Assembly: GCA_033032865.1 (NCBI GenBank)
Contig: JAWHQI010000328.1
Span: 434,001 to 498,000, forward strand
DNA from: Dactylorhiza incarnata
Taxonomy: Eukaryota; Streptophyta; Magnoliopsida; Asparagales; Orchidaceae
Reading direction: 5' to 3'
DNA: 64,000 nucleotides
The notes beneath the pieces were generated by a model. The model made no database searches and was not told where the DNA came from. It was given only the letters and a program-made list of their open reading frames with translations. The translations under genes were made by a program, and so were the position numbers. Of the stretch, positions 43,690-55,688 are shown piece by piece (the first letter of the stretch is position 1; every line of letters begins with the position of its first letter).

Positions 43690-46689
43690 TGTAAGACCCC
43701 CCACCCGGAACACAAAACACGGCCGAGGGAAGTCTTATGCCCAGGACAGCCGCCTTGCCGAAGCGCCAGCTCACGGGCTAGCCTCATCCACAAGACGCCT
43801 ATCCTGCCGGCTAACAAATATCATCAATGCCAACCCATCACATAAAGTAAAACAAGAAGCCACCAGATACATACATCCACATAAGTATAGTCCAAATACA
43901 CTCAAACGAGTGTATAATATCATAGTAACAAAAGGGGAGGCCTCAAGGGCTACAACAAAACTCGCTCACATCTGTCACTGACGGCTGCGATGGTATCGTG
44001 GTATCCTGCCCTGTCGTCCCGGCCGGACTATCCGTCTCCAGCGCCGTGCGCTGCTGCACCAGGTTGCGCTGCCGCTCCAGGATGCGCTCCTAAAAAGGGG
44101 ACGTAGCAACCGTTAGTCATAAAGACTAAGTGGCTTCACATCCGCTCCCCCGGCGACTCCAAGGCACCGGGCGGAAAGAAAGAAAAGGAGCTGCAATATT
44201 AGCAATAATTAACAAGCAGGTGACAGGTAATCGTTGTTCATATGTGTCGGTTGTTTAAGTGCCCATGCACTTTCTATAGCACTATCCAATGTGTTTGTAA
44301 GCATAAAAGTAGCAGTGGTTATATATATTTGCAAGTATAAGTAGCAACAGACATAAGCATAGTATTATAGAACTGAATTGAACTTAACTTATAAGGGTGC
44401 CCATACAAGCTTATAAGTCAAGGGTCTGCGTATAAAGGTAACTCATCATATAAAGGTGCCCATACAAGTTTATATGATGAGGTTCCACTGCGGTGCAATG
44501 CAATGTTTATGATATGAATGCGGTGCAATGATTATGATATGATGACTGACTCATGCACAATTGCTATGTCGACATAGACCTTTAGTTCCCACTTTTTGAG
44601 GGTAGCTAACCACTCAGGCGCCCCCGTCGTGGCCATACGGTGGCAGTGGCACGGGCTTCGCCACTACTAGGAGGGTATGAACACTACCGGTCCTAGGCCT
44701 ATGTACGCCTCGACGCTTAGAACACACAGCGGAGACCCTGTGTACTACCCGCACACATACGGGGTCTTCAAGACGCGGAGGGGATCTATTGGGTAGATGG
44801 ACACCAAGACATTCCAACCCAACCGGTCTAGAGTTTAACTGCCGGCCTCTGTCGGTGTCACGACTAGCAAGCCCGTAGACCCGCCACAACCAATCCTCCT
44901 ACGAGGATCTATACCACCATGCACAATTATGTTTACCTACGTAGTTTGAGCACACCATGCGTGTTATCGAGCACCCAGGGACTCGCTTCACGAGCCTTAC
45001 CACCTTCCGCCTCGCGCGGCAATAATCGATGCTAATTAGCATCCAAGTCCCCCAACAACTGGGTCCTTACCTTTTCACCACTGGCTATATCTATAACTTG
45101 TGACCCACACTAAGTTAACCGTGCCGCCCGTTCCGAGTTGACCACTCGTGTGCAGTGGTGTGCGCATAACATGGACACGATTAAACCAATTCATAGGACT
45201 ACGGACTACTTGCGCACATGAGGGCATACCATATTATTTAACTATGGAATCTATTCAAGCCAAGCTACTGGTCTTCCACCGTTGGTTATAATTAACAAAT
45301 CCTATAACAGGAACTATATGTGTATATATATATACAAGGCAAAGACCACCTTCTTCATCCTTGTTGAACATATTTATATAACAGAGGACTCCTCATCCTT
45401 GTTGAACATATATATAAATATATATAATGGAAATCCTATTGACAGGGCACATATACATATATATGTATAGCAAAGCAAAGGCCACCTTCTTCATCCTTAT
45501 AGAACATGTATATAAATATAAATGAAATCCCATTTACAGGGAATTATTCATCGTCTTCCCCAAATGGAATTTTGGGCAAACACCTTCTCTCCTCCCATGC
45601 ACCCTCACAAGGCCACCACGTCTCACGAAACCAACGTCCCACGTTCGTATTGAAGCGGGGAGTCGATTGGGGGCATTTTCGCGGCGAACGACGCCCTACG
45701 GCGAAAACCCTAACGCGGCCTCAACCTACGAAACTCCATTTCGCTCCCAAATCGACTCAGTTGAGTTCGATATCTCTCCTAGGGGCTCTAAGATACTAGC
45801 ACCAAGGGAGAGGGGTCGGAAGTCACCTGAATCCGGGCCGACGATCGCGGCGGCATGACGGCGCTTGGACAAACCCAACTCTTTCCAAGCTAGCTCTTCT
45901 TCCAAGGAACGCACGAGCTTCTCCACGAATTTTCTTGGCCAAAACCCTAAGTGGGGTGGGGGAGAGGTGGAGACAGAGAATGAGAAAGAGAGAGAGGAAG
46001 ATGGAGTTCTGGGAAGAAGACGATGAAGAAGAAGAAGAGAAAATGAGATGGCTCGGCCCCTTTCTTTTTGGTTTGCATTAATAGGCCTTGAGACTCCAAA
46101 CATAGGTGTCATCTCCTTATTGGACTCTATTCCACTGGCTCCCCAAAGATAAAATAAACAAAGAGCAGCCAGGCTCTTTTCTTTTTCTCTCGGGAATGAT
46201 AAGCCTTCCCGTTCGACGTTCGTCGAACGGGGGCAACTCCCCGTTCGTCGATCGTCGAACGTGAGCTTTTCTAGCTTAGCGCTCCCCGTTCGACATTCGT
46301 CGAACGGGAGCAGCTCCCCGTTCGTCGAACGACGAACGGGAGCTTCTCCTTAGCTGAGCGCTCCCCGTTCGACGTTCGTCGAACGGGAGCAGCTCCCCGT
46401 TCGTCGAACGACGAACGGGAGCTGCTGCTTAGCTGAGCGCTCCCCGTTCGACGTTCGTCGAACGGGAGCAGCTCCCCGTTCGTCGAACGACGAACGGGAG
46501 CTTCTCCTTAGCTGAGCGCTCCCCGTTCGACGTTCGTCGAACGGGAGCAGCTCCCCGTTTGTCGAACGACGAACGGGAGCAGCTTGCGTTCGACGAATTC
46601 GACGAATTCGTCGAACGGGAGCTGCTAGCCGAGAACTCACCAAAAATCCATAGGATCAAGATCTGCTCCTCCAGGATTGGGATGTTACA
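43690..46689 (-). repeat. Gypsy-A 5' LTR (3000 bp)
   Basis: TGTAAGACCC...GATGTTACA, same length as the left LTR. On the minus strand the R/U5 side borders the PBS at 43689. Confidence 0.95.
46205..46625. repeat. 79-bp palindrome-rich tandem array (copy in the 5' LTR)
   Basis: Same units as 37690-38110 with a few point differences. Confidence 0.9.
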
Positions 46690-46692
46690 GTT

Positions 46693-47213
46693 TGTTGGAA
46701 CATGCTTTCCACATCTCTTGGTTTGAGAATAACAAATCCCATTGTATTTGATCATACTTGCCATGTGTTTATAGTGTGCAGGAACTTCAGCTCTCAAGCC
46801 CTTATGAGTACAAAAAGAAAAGACGTCTATCGATTCGGCACTCTGTTAGTTACCGCGGCGCGCTATCGCTGCCACTGGCGGTAGCATCTGCATAATTGGA
46901 AACAACGTCGAGAAGGATGCATTGTTGAGAAAGGAATGTCGACGAGACACAACTATAGCAAGACCTAGCGCAGTGCGTTAAGGCTAACGCCCGACGGTAG
47001 CTTATGGTAGTCCCTCCATCTCGCTATTGATTGAGGAGCAAAAGAGGAAGGAGATTTGACAGCAAGGAATGATATATTGCTAACGCGGCGTGTTAGTGTT
47101 ACCGCGGCGCGGTAGGAGGGGAAACCATATTTGGAGCAGAGTGTTGCCAAAGATGACTCTATCCGCGTGCCAGCAAACATGCCTAAAGAGGCTACCGCTC
47201 GGCGGTAGCGCTA
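46693..47213 (+). repeat. copia-2 3' LTR, truncated
   Basis: TGTTGGAACATGC... matches 15164 onward for about 520 bp, with roughly 10% differences and small deletions, then breaks off inside GCGGTAGCGC at Gypsy-B. The first two bases belong to the Gypsy-A TSD. Confidence 0.9.
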
Positions 47214-47937
47214 CTATTAAGTTATTTATTATTTGTTGCTATATGATTGTACATGATAGTTTACTTTGTGGTTTAATAAGTAGATGTAGATCTATAATCT
47301 TGTAATGAGAACAATAACACACTTGTTAATCCTACATGTACAACCACTTGACATATTGTTATGAATGACACCATAGAATACATTATCCCTTATATCACCT
47401 GCTTGTATAATTATTACTGCTTATATTGTACCTTCCTTTTTCCATCCTTCCGCCCGGTGATTAGGAGTGGTCGGGGGAGCAGATGCTGAAACCGCTTAGT
47501 CTTTTTGACTAAAAGACCGTGGACCACATCATTTTAGGGGACCGTGCCGACGCAGCAGCCGCACCTCAAGGAGTAGTACCACCGGGTTAGAGAGGTAGAG
47601 CATGACGTGATGATGCGGCACGTACTGTCCCCTTCCGCAGCAGATGTGAGACATTAGAGATCTTCCGCTTGTTGTAGTTTATATTTCATCTTGGACATGT
47701 ATCAGACTGTATCAGTCTTTATTAATATTCTGTGGACTACCATTTTCATTTAATGTGATGTGGACTTAAGTTTCATTCCTTTAATATTGTGGTGGACCTT
47801 TGATATTTGGAAATTGTCGGCAAAATTGGCGTCTTGTGGTGGTTGCCAGCCCGTGAGTTGGCTCTACCGCAAGGCAGCTATTCTGGGCATAAAATTGCCC
47901 TCGGTCGTGCCCAATTACCGGGAGGCGGAGTTTTACA
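47214..47937 (+). repeat. Gypsy-B 5' LTR, right part
   Basis: Its last ~150 bp resemble the Gypsy-A LTR end (CAGCCCGTGAGTTGGC, TATTCTGGGCATAAAATTGCC, ending TTTTACA at 47937). The left part is missing at the junction with copia-2. Confidence 0.75.
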
Positions 47938-48137
47938 ACTAGTATAAGCCAAAACACGATCCTAGAAAAGAACAAGTCCATTAAACCACTGGAACACCCA
48001 ACTCAAAAATTAGTTTGCGGACAAACTAATGCAGCAGAAACATTGGTGTGCCCATATGGGAATTCACATTAGTAAGTCCACATTTTTTTATAAAATAAGG
48101 TCAACCTTTTGATACAAATTGTATCTTTCATTTGTAG
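47938..48137 (+). other. Gypsy-B PBS and leader with possible intron
   Basis: TAGTATAAGC (47940-47949) is a decayed form of the Gypsy-A PBS TGGTATCAGC. A leader with TGGTGTGCCCAT follows. GTAAGT donor at 48072 and TTTGTAG acceptor at 48137 match the Gypsy-A leader intron. Confidence 0.45.
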
Positions 48138-49245
48138 CCTCTAACAAACATTTGTCCACATGCTACTGTTCCCCCTCCTCCGGCTGCTACTCCCTTCTAG
48201 CAGTCCGAACTCAGACAAACACTGACGGCAATCTTGGAGTCCTTTAGGTCACAGCAGGCTCCGGTGCAACAACAGAACCCGGGGTCAAACTGGATGAGTG
48301 CCTCCCGAGGCCTTTCCCCCTATTTACCATGGGACGGAGTCAGCAGTGCGGACTGAGGAGTGGTTTGACACTATTCAGGAGATGCTTACTGGGATCTGAT
48401 TCCCGGCCAACCTTGCTGTCACCTTGGCAGTTTCGGCATCAGATTTGCATGTTAAGAGATAGTGGAAGTCCCTCATGGACTCCACTTATGTTGGATACGA
48501 GTACTCTGACATCACTTGGGATGACTTCAGTGAGGCCTTCTTGGAACATTTCATGTCTCCTACCGATTGTGGCGAGCTGGAGGAGAGATTCTTGAATCTA
48601 AGGTAGGGAAATCAGTCAGCTTTAGAGTATCAGCGAGAATTCTCCCATCCAGCCAGATTTGCGGGAGCTCATAAATTGGATGACTGAGGGTATGCCAAGA
48701 GATTCTACAGGGGTCATCGGGACTCCCTCAGGCAAGCTTTGCTATTTGTTGCCGATTCCATCCTCTCTTTGATCATTGAGACGGCCAAGAAGCTCGAGTC
48801 AGACCACCTCATGGTCCAGAATAGAGGAAAGAGGTTGACATACCTTATGAAAGAAGGAGAGGGAAATAGAGTGAGGGGTCTCCCAAGGGGCAGAATCACG
48901 GGCCACTGAAGAGCTGGAGGATGTCCCCGTCCAAACCATAGACCTGAGCAGTCAGCACCAACAGTATTAGCCCCTCAGCCTTTACACAGTCGGGAACCTC
49001 TGAGGCCAGAAGGGATAGGACACTTCCCGGGAACTTTCTACAGGTGCAACCAGACGGGGCACATACATGCTCACTGCCCCCAGAGGCATATACCAGCCCC
49101 CCTGCAGCTCCACCAGCACATCAAGGCCGAGGTCGAGGCAGAGGCCAAGGCCGAGGACATCATGGAGGAAATCACAGGCTGGATCAAGGACATGTGTATG
49201 CATTGGACATGACCCAGGAGAGGAATCCACAAGTAGTCATCACAG
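48138..49245 (+). pseudogene. Gypsy-B gag, decayed
   Basis: Homologous to Gypsy-A gag (RQTLTAILESFRSQQAPVQQ at about 48210-48265; EERFLNLR then LEYQREF at 48580-48640), but with stops at about 48198, 48605 and 48684 and several frame shifts. The zinc knuckle (about 49035-49080) has lost its first Cys: FYRCNQTGHIHAHC. Ends at the intron donor at 49246. Confidence 0.82.
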
Positions 49246-49350
49246 GTAACCATACGTTGCATTTTCATCCTCCCATAATTGATTTGTCTGGGTGTATTTA
49301 ATAGTTACTTAGAGAACCCCACACATAAGTACGCATAAATTAAACCCCAG
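49246..49350 (+). other. Intron between gag and protease in Gypsy-B (105 bp)
   Basis: CACAG|GTAACC...AACCCCAG|GTACC. Removing it joins VVITG to TLIVSDKPAHTLFDT in frame. Unspliced, the frame stops at 49299-49301. Same position and phase as in Gypsy-A (42314-42380), different length. Confidence 0.75.
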
Positions 49351-50569
49351 GTACCTTGATCGTTAGTGATAAGCCCGCCCACACTCTTTTTGATACGCGT
49401 GCATCTCATTCTTTTGTTTCGGAGGACTTCGTGGAGGATTTGGATGGAGTACAACACTTCACGGGAATCACCAGGAGAGTGCGTCTTCCAGATGGCTCAG
49501 AGATATTATCATCTGCAAAGTTTAGCATGGAGGTGTCCATCGACGAAAAACTATTTGTGGCACCGACCATAGTACTAAGAATGCCAGACTTTGACCTTAT
49601 CCTGTGCATGACATGGTTACATTGGAATCATGCGAAGATTGATTGCTTGGCGAAGCGGATCACCTTGAGACACAATGATACTGAAGTTGTCATTGAAGGT
49701 ATTAAACCCATCCCGCGTATCCTGTTATCTTCCATTCAAGTAGTTAAGGCTCACACGCAGGGAGATGAGGTGTATATAATTTGCTTCGAGATGAAGGTGA
49801 CGGAGGCCAGTGTTTCTGACAAACCCATAGTTCGTGACTTTTCTAATGTTTTTCAGAGAAACTTCCCAGACTACCCCCGCATCGGGAGGTGGACTTCCAG
49901 ATCAAGTTGATACCGGGAACCAAGCCTGTATCCCGGGATCCGTATAGAATGGAACATAAGGAACTCGCTGAGTTTCGTACGCAGTTGCAGGAATTAGTGG
50001 ATTCGGGGTTCGTCCGCCCTAGTTCATCGCCTTTGGGAGCTCCAGTATTAAGAAGAAGGATGGCTCACTCCGATTGTGCATCAACTACCGAGAGCTCAAC
50101 CAGTTCACGGTCCGGAGTACGTACCCATTGCCTAGGATAGACGAGCTCTTTGACCATTTTGATGGAGCGGCTTGGTTCTTGAAGCTAGATTTGCGATCGA
50201 GATATTATCAGCTTAGGATCCAAAAGGGAGACATCCCGAAAAACGCTTTTAGTTCGAGGCACAGCTTTTACGAATTCACAGTCATGCCATTTGGGCTCAT
50301 AAATGCTACCTCTGTATTTATGAGCTTGATGAATAGAGTATTCGAACCATACCTGGATGTGTTCGTCATAGTGTTTATTGATGATATTTTGGTCTACTCA
50401 AAGACAAAGGAGATTCATACCCACCAGGAAAGAGATCCCTCTGGTCAAAGTCATGTGGTCCAACCACAGACTAGAGGAGCACACTTGGGAAACCTTGGAC
50501 CTTATGCAACAATGGAACCCAGGAGACTGTTCGCCTCCGGTATAACCTAAACCAGCTAAAAATGTTTTC
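49351..50569 (+). pseudogene. Gypsy-B pol, internally deleted
   Basis: Protease with active site FDTRASHSF: the catalytic DTG Gly is Arg. A frame change follows near 49890, and then RT ([50 protein letters not shown]) to about 50405. The sequence then jumps directly to the last part of the chromodomain, seen in another frame ([20 protein letters not shown], 50425-50484). RNase H and integrase are deleted. Non-functional. Confidence 0.88.
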
Positions 50570-50645
50570 TTTCGCTTTGTGTAGATAACCGTAGACCCAA
50601 ACTTAAATTTCAGGGACGAAATTATTATTTTTGTTTATTGGGATT
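50570..50645 (+). promoter_or_regulatory. Gypsy-B polypurine tract region
   Basis: CAGGGACGAAATTATT (50611-50626), very like the Gypsy-A sequence before its 3' LTR. The LTR starts TGTTACATCC at 50646. Confidence 0.65.
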
Positions 50646-53478
50646 TGTTACATCCCCTTCCCTTCTAGACCCCTTAGGGTAATATAAGCCATGAAGCCAT
50701 GGCTAGGGCAGGGTGAAAGGTCTAGAACCCAATAGACTTGGTAAACCCACCTTGTGGACCCAAGTCAAACTAGGTCAACATAGCCTAGTTCACCACAATT
50801 GAATCCCTAATGACCCAATTGAACTCACCTCACCCCAATGATTACAAAGATAAGTCATTAGAGTCATGACCAACATCATTGGGGCACCTAATTCCATAGA
50901 TTTGACCAAAGTCAACTCTAGGTCAACATAACCCAAATTGACTTAAGTTGGCTAAATTGACCTCCCAATGGCCCCACTATGACCCAACTCACTTTGGGTG
51001 GTGACATAGGACTCATGCCCATCTTATGGGGTCAGCCACCTCATCAGTTGACCAAGTAAACACCAAGGTCAACCATGGCCAAGATGGACCTAATTAGAGA
51101 AATTATGTGGGTTATCCCAATTCTCAATGGGCCAAGAGCTCCACCTATGGCCCATCTTGCAGCCCAACTCATAAATTACCACCGTTAACCCAAAAAATGG
51201 TGACACGTCCACATGCATGAGGGAAAAAGAGGAAAATCGATAATCACCATATGGGATAAAGAGGAAAAGAGAGAATGGAGGCCACTTGACCCTCCATTCC
51301 TTCTCCCAACCTCACCCCTTAACTCCTCACAGCTAGCCAACCAAAATTGGAGGAGAATGGGTGCCAAATGGAAGCTAGGGTGGCTTCCTAAGCATGGCCG
51401 ACCACCTCCATCATGTCTTTCCATATACAGCCACCCTCAGCCACTTTTTGGCTTCCTTTCATCTTCCCCATCCATAGAGGAGTCAAGCAAGCCCTATGGC
51501 CGAAGACTAAGAGCTCAGGAGCTCAGTTTGGATCAAGGTCGCTGGAATCCGCCACCACCATGCCTCACAGAAGAATTACCAGGGCCCAGGCATGATCTCA
51601 GGTGTGTTTCTGCTCTTCTCCCTTAGTCCTAGCTTCCTATCTCCTTTCCACGAAGATTCGAGTTCAATTAAGCTCGAATCGAGCTCACTAAATAGACCAA
51701 AAATGTGATTTTCGGCCACGCCGGAATTCTGTTTTCCGGTCACCTCAGGCCGCATGCTAGAATTTTGTTTTCCTGCACCTCAGGTCGCCGAACCACCACC
51801 CCCCCCCCCCCCCCCCCGATAGCCCTCACCTCGATGAAGGTGGTAGCGGCGGTGGTTGGTCGGGAAGATGCTCGGGTGGCCAAGAAATCCCCTTCAAAGA
51901 AGCTTCGGGACGGGAAAATTGTGACCGTTGCTGGATGTTGAAGATGACTGAGGAGCGATGGATCTGCGCCAAGATTTGTGTAGATCACACTATACGCAGC
52001 CCTGGCTTTATATTAAGAAGAGTTAACATTGTCAAACTCAAGCCAGCCACTTCAAGCCCGATTTTGAGCTAGTTTTGGCTAGATCTAGACCAGGGCTTCA
52101 ACATAAATGTTATAGCCCTTGGTGAGGGCTTCTCGGATTGTACTTGATCTCCCTCTGAGGTGACTTGTACCTCCCACAATCCTGATTAAAAGTTTGGGTG
52201 TTGTTAAGACCATGAAAATGTTTTAATTGGTATATATCTCAAATTATTGCTTGCATGTCTATGAAATTTGGACCCAATGGGTGTCATGATGTTATGCACC
52301 ATATATGTGAATTTCATAATTTTTGGAATTAATGTTTCTAAGATTTTTGTGGAAAATTTAGAGGTGTGACACTAATGATATAAATGAAAATTTTATACCT
52401 TAAGTGATGTGAAAAATACCAAATTTGTGGTGACATGTTCATTAGGTCATCTTACATCTATGTTATAAATTTTAATTCATTTGGAGCTATGCATGTTGGT
52501 CTATCCCACAACATGTAAATGTGATGAATGGGTAGTTGGTGTGCATATAGCATATGTATGTATTTTGTGAATTTTTCACAAATGGCTTGATCAATGTTAA
52601 TGATTTTTGGACCATGCACACATTATGATGAAAGGGATCATCTTGGATAAAATTAGGATTTTTGGAGTTAAAAATCCCAGGTGTTTAATTAATTGTAATT
52701 ATGCCACATAATTAAATTAATGAAATGGAAGTGACCAAATGACCTAGCAAAATACTAATTTTCTGTCACAAGATGACTTAGGTCATATTACATCTCTGCA
52801 AATTTTATTAGAATTTTTGAAGCCATTTACCTTGAAATAAATCAAACATCCCTTTTGTCACACCTTTGTATTATTAAAATACTTATGGTCAATGTGACTT
52901 GGAAAATTTCCAAACTCTGGTGGAACGTTAAATGAGTCAAAATACACCTCTGAAAATAAATTGGGAATTTTAGAATAACCACACATATTATTTGACAATA
53001 TTGAAGTCATGTCACACTTTGGTATTATTGAAATAAATAGGACTTGAATGTTCTGGAAAAAAATCCCAAATCTATGGTAATCCTTCCTTATACTAAGTTA
53101 CACTTCTGGTACAGATTTTAGGTCAATTGGTTAAATGGAATTTGATGTACACACTATAATTCCCATGTGGGGTGCTAATAGGAATTTTTGATTATTTGAA
53201 ATATCTTTTTTAATACTCATTAAAAATTAACCAAACTTTGCTGACAGTATGCTTTATTCACCTTAGACCTATGGTAGAAATTTTAGGTCAATTGGTTAAA
53301 TGGAATTTGATGTACACACTATAATTCACATGTGGGGTGCTAATAGGAATTTTTTATTATTGGAATATCTCTTTTAATACCCATCAAAAATTAACCAAAC
53401 TTTACTGATAGAATATTCAATTCATCATAGACCTATGGTAGAAATTTATGTCAATTGGTTAAATGGAATTTGATGTAT
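50646..53478 (+). repeat. Gypsy-B 3' LTR, left part (at least 2.8 kb)
   Basis: Starts TGTTACATCCCC. AT-rich later half with a 164-bp tandem duplication (53113-53478) and a ~20-base C run (51799-51817). Short open frames at 51213-51626 and 51705-51941 show no similarity. It is cut off where copia-3 RT begins. Confidence 0.7.
53113..53478. repeat. 164-bp tandem duplication
   Basis: TCAATTGGTTAAATGGAATT recurs at about 53123, 53288 and 53451 (period 163-165 bp), 2.2 copies. Confidence 0.85.
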
Positions 53479-53482
53479 CTGG

Positions 53483-54653
53483 CAAATGGATGTCAAAATG
53501 GCTTTCCTAAATGGAAACCTCTTTGAGGAAGTGTATATGACACAACCTGAGGGTTTTGAATCTCCAAATGAAGCCACTAAAATATGCAAGTTGAATCGAT
53601 GCATTTATGGATTGAAACAAGCTTATCGAAGTTTGAATCTATGTTTTGATGAGAAAATCAAAGAGTTTGGTTACATCAAGAACGAAGATGAGCCTTGTGC
53701 TTATAAGAGGATTAGTGGGAGCATAGTTGTCTTCCTGATATTATATGTAGATGACATACTATTGATCGGGAATGACATTCCGACCCTACAAGTTGTTAAG
53801 AACAACTTAGGGGTCTGCTTTTCTATGAAAGACTTGGGCGAAGCGACTTATATACTTGGTATTAAGATCTATAGAGATAGATCGAAGAAGTTGATGGGTT
53901 TGACCCAAAGTACATACATTGAGAACATGCTGAAACGGATCAGCATGCTTGAGTCCAAGAAGGGATTTTTACCCATGTCTCATGGTGTGAGTCTCTCTAA
54001 GGACCATTGTCCTAAATCTTTGGAAGATAAGGACCGCATGAAGTTGATTCCATATGCCTCGGCAATTGGATCAATCATGTATGCAATGCTATGTACTCGA
54101 CCTGATGTCTCCTATGCTTTGAGCATGACAAGCAGGTAGCAGTCTGATCCCGGTGATAGTCACTGGAGAGCCGTCAAGAATATCCTAAAGTACTTGAGAA
54201 GGACAAAGGATGCATTCTTGGTGTTTGGTGGAGAGGAAGAGCTCATCGTAAAGAGTTACACAGATTCTAGCTTCCAGAATGATAGGGACGACTCAAAGTC
54301 TCAATCAGGTTTTGTATTTTGCCTTAATGGAGGAGTTGTAAGCTGGGAGAGTTCCAAGCAAGAGATAATTACCGATTCTACGATAGAAGCCGAGTATATC
54401 GTTGTTGCAAATGCGGCGAAGGAGGCTGTATGGATTAGGAAATTCATCAGCGAGCTAGATGTAGTTCCTAGCATTGTTGATCCCGTAGTTCTCTACTGTG
54501 ACAACAATAGTGTTATTGCCCAAACTAAGGAACCTAGATCTCATAAGCGCTCCAAGCACATACTTCGGCGGTTCCATCTCATTCGAGAGATTGTCGATCG
54601 AGGAGATGCGAGCATATGTAGAGTACCGACTGAAGAGATATTGCGGATCCACT
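53483..54653 (+). pseudogene. copia-3 reverse transcriptase-RNase H
   Basis: RT motifs MDVKMAFLNGNLFEEVYMTQ, CIYGLKQAYRSLNLCF, LILYVDDILLIGN (YVDD) and FSMKDLGEATYILGIKIYRD. Then RNase H: YTDSSFQNDRDDSKSQSGFV, STIEAEYIVVANAAKEAVWI and SHKRSKHILRRFHLIREIV. One TAG at 54137-54139 (after SMTSR, where a Tyr codon is usual) splits an otherwise single frame. The 3' end is frameshifted. Confidence 0.9.
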
Positions 54654-54655
54654 AA

Positions 54656-55688
54656 CGAAGCCTCTTGCACAGAGAAAGCATGATGGTCATACTAGATCAA
54701 TGGGTATTAGATACCTAAATGATCATCTATAGTGGGAGACTTGTGGATTGTATTTTGTGTCGGTTGTCATTCATGTGATGAATAGAGTACTTTATATTTA
54801 TTTTTATATTTATGGCAAGTTCTTTTATTATGTCAAGTGTTTCTATATGATAGATTAATTAGCATAATAAATGCCCTTAGAATGTTCGCTTCCATAGGAA
54901 TTCAAGTACATGACTTGAATGTGAGGGCCTATGCTAATAAGAAGCTTCATTCTTAAATAGTCACTGGTCGGTGTATCATCTTAGAAGCTTAGGGCAATGA
55001 TGGTATATTTAGACTAGCATGTGCGTTGACTGATGACCAGTTCTTATAGGTCATGATATTGTGTTATCAAGTCATCACATGGGTACTTGTTAGTGAACAA
55101 GTTGTACTGGACAGACCCGCCATGAGACTACTTTGTGGATTGTTATATGAATGTGTCATAAGTAGGTCTCATTTGGCAATGGTGTTTGTGGTTCTTTGAC
55201 CTGAAGTCACAACATTCATCAAGTGAAAAAGAGCGCACTTTGATGCCATCAAAAGTCTTCCTTGAAGAAGGTTGATGATAACGGTGGTTATTGGGTATGC
55301 TATGATTCATTTGGATGTTTGTGTGTGGACATATATGAGATTTGTCCTCCTATATGACAGGAGTTACATCCAAGGGTCCCTTGATGGAATGAGACTGAGA
55401 AATGCATGGTCATGTTTGGTTAAGTCAATATGGGATATTGAGCTCACCAATTTCAGACAGTCTATTCTAGATCAGGAAACTAGGATTGAATAATTATGAG
55501 GGTGACAGGGTCCATGCCTCTAATTCTATCCGGATGTAATGGACAAAGGGACATGACAGCACTGGTACATTGGTCAAGACAGGCTTATTGAGTTATGAAC
55601 TCTTATTTCTTGGGTAGCAATGATGTATTACTAGATGATGCTCATTGTTTGTGAGACTTTGTTGATACTTTGTGATCAAGTGGGAGAC
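54656..55688 (+). other. copia-3 3' noncoding region and polypurine tract
   Basis: About 1.0 kb without a gene, ending in GTGGGAGACTG next to the LTR start at 55689. Downstream noncoding sequence of this length is common in copia elements. Confidence 0.6.

Larger units (their letters stand above)
35176..46689 (-). mobile_element. Gypsy-A: nearly intact Ty3/gypsy chromovirus (11.5 kb)
   Basis: Two 3000-bp LTRs (35176-38175 and 43690-46689), PBS for initiator-Met tRNA, gag, intron, and a complete pol with protease, RT, RNase H, integrase and a C-terminal chromodomain, which marks it as a chromovirus (Del/Tekay-like by gag and pol wording). TSD GTTTG. About 30 visible LTR differences (near 1%) indicate a young insertion. 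The only disabling change I see in the coding frames is one TGA in gag. Confidence 0.93.
15164..47213 (+). mobile_element. Copia-2: old Ty1/copia-type element split by two gypsy insertions
   Basis: 5' LTR 15164-16429, PBS 16432-16449, gag start 16479, then a Tat gypsy insertion (16710-29029). The gag continues to 30374, followed by noncoding DNA, an RT/RNase H remnant (32190-33060), noncoding DNA and a polypurine tract (AAAAGGGGGA, 35161-35170). The Gypsy-A insertion (35176-46689) comes next, then the 3' LTR (46693-47213), cut short where Gypsy-B begins. Protease, integrase and most of RT are missing. About 10% LTR divergence by eye makes this one of the older layers. Confidence 0.85.
47214..53478 (+). 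mobile_element. Gypsy-B: decayed chromovirus related to Gypsy-A
   Basis: Remnant of the 5' LTR (47214-47937), degenerate PBS, gag, intron, protease, RT, a deletion, the chromodomain end, a polypurine tract and the left part of the 3' LTR (50646-53478). LTR end, leader, gag, intron position and pol wording all match Gypsy-A, but at much lower identity. Both outer ends are missing. Confidence 0.88.

Noticed and set aside
51213..51988. Frames in the Gypsy-B 3' LTR
   Set aside because: No similarity, interrupted by a C run, located in LTR sequence.
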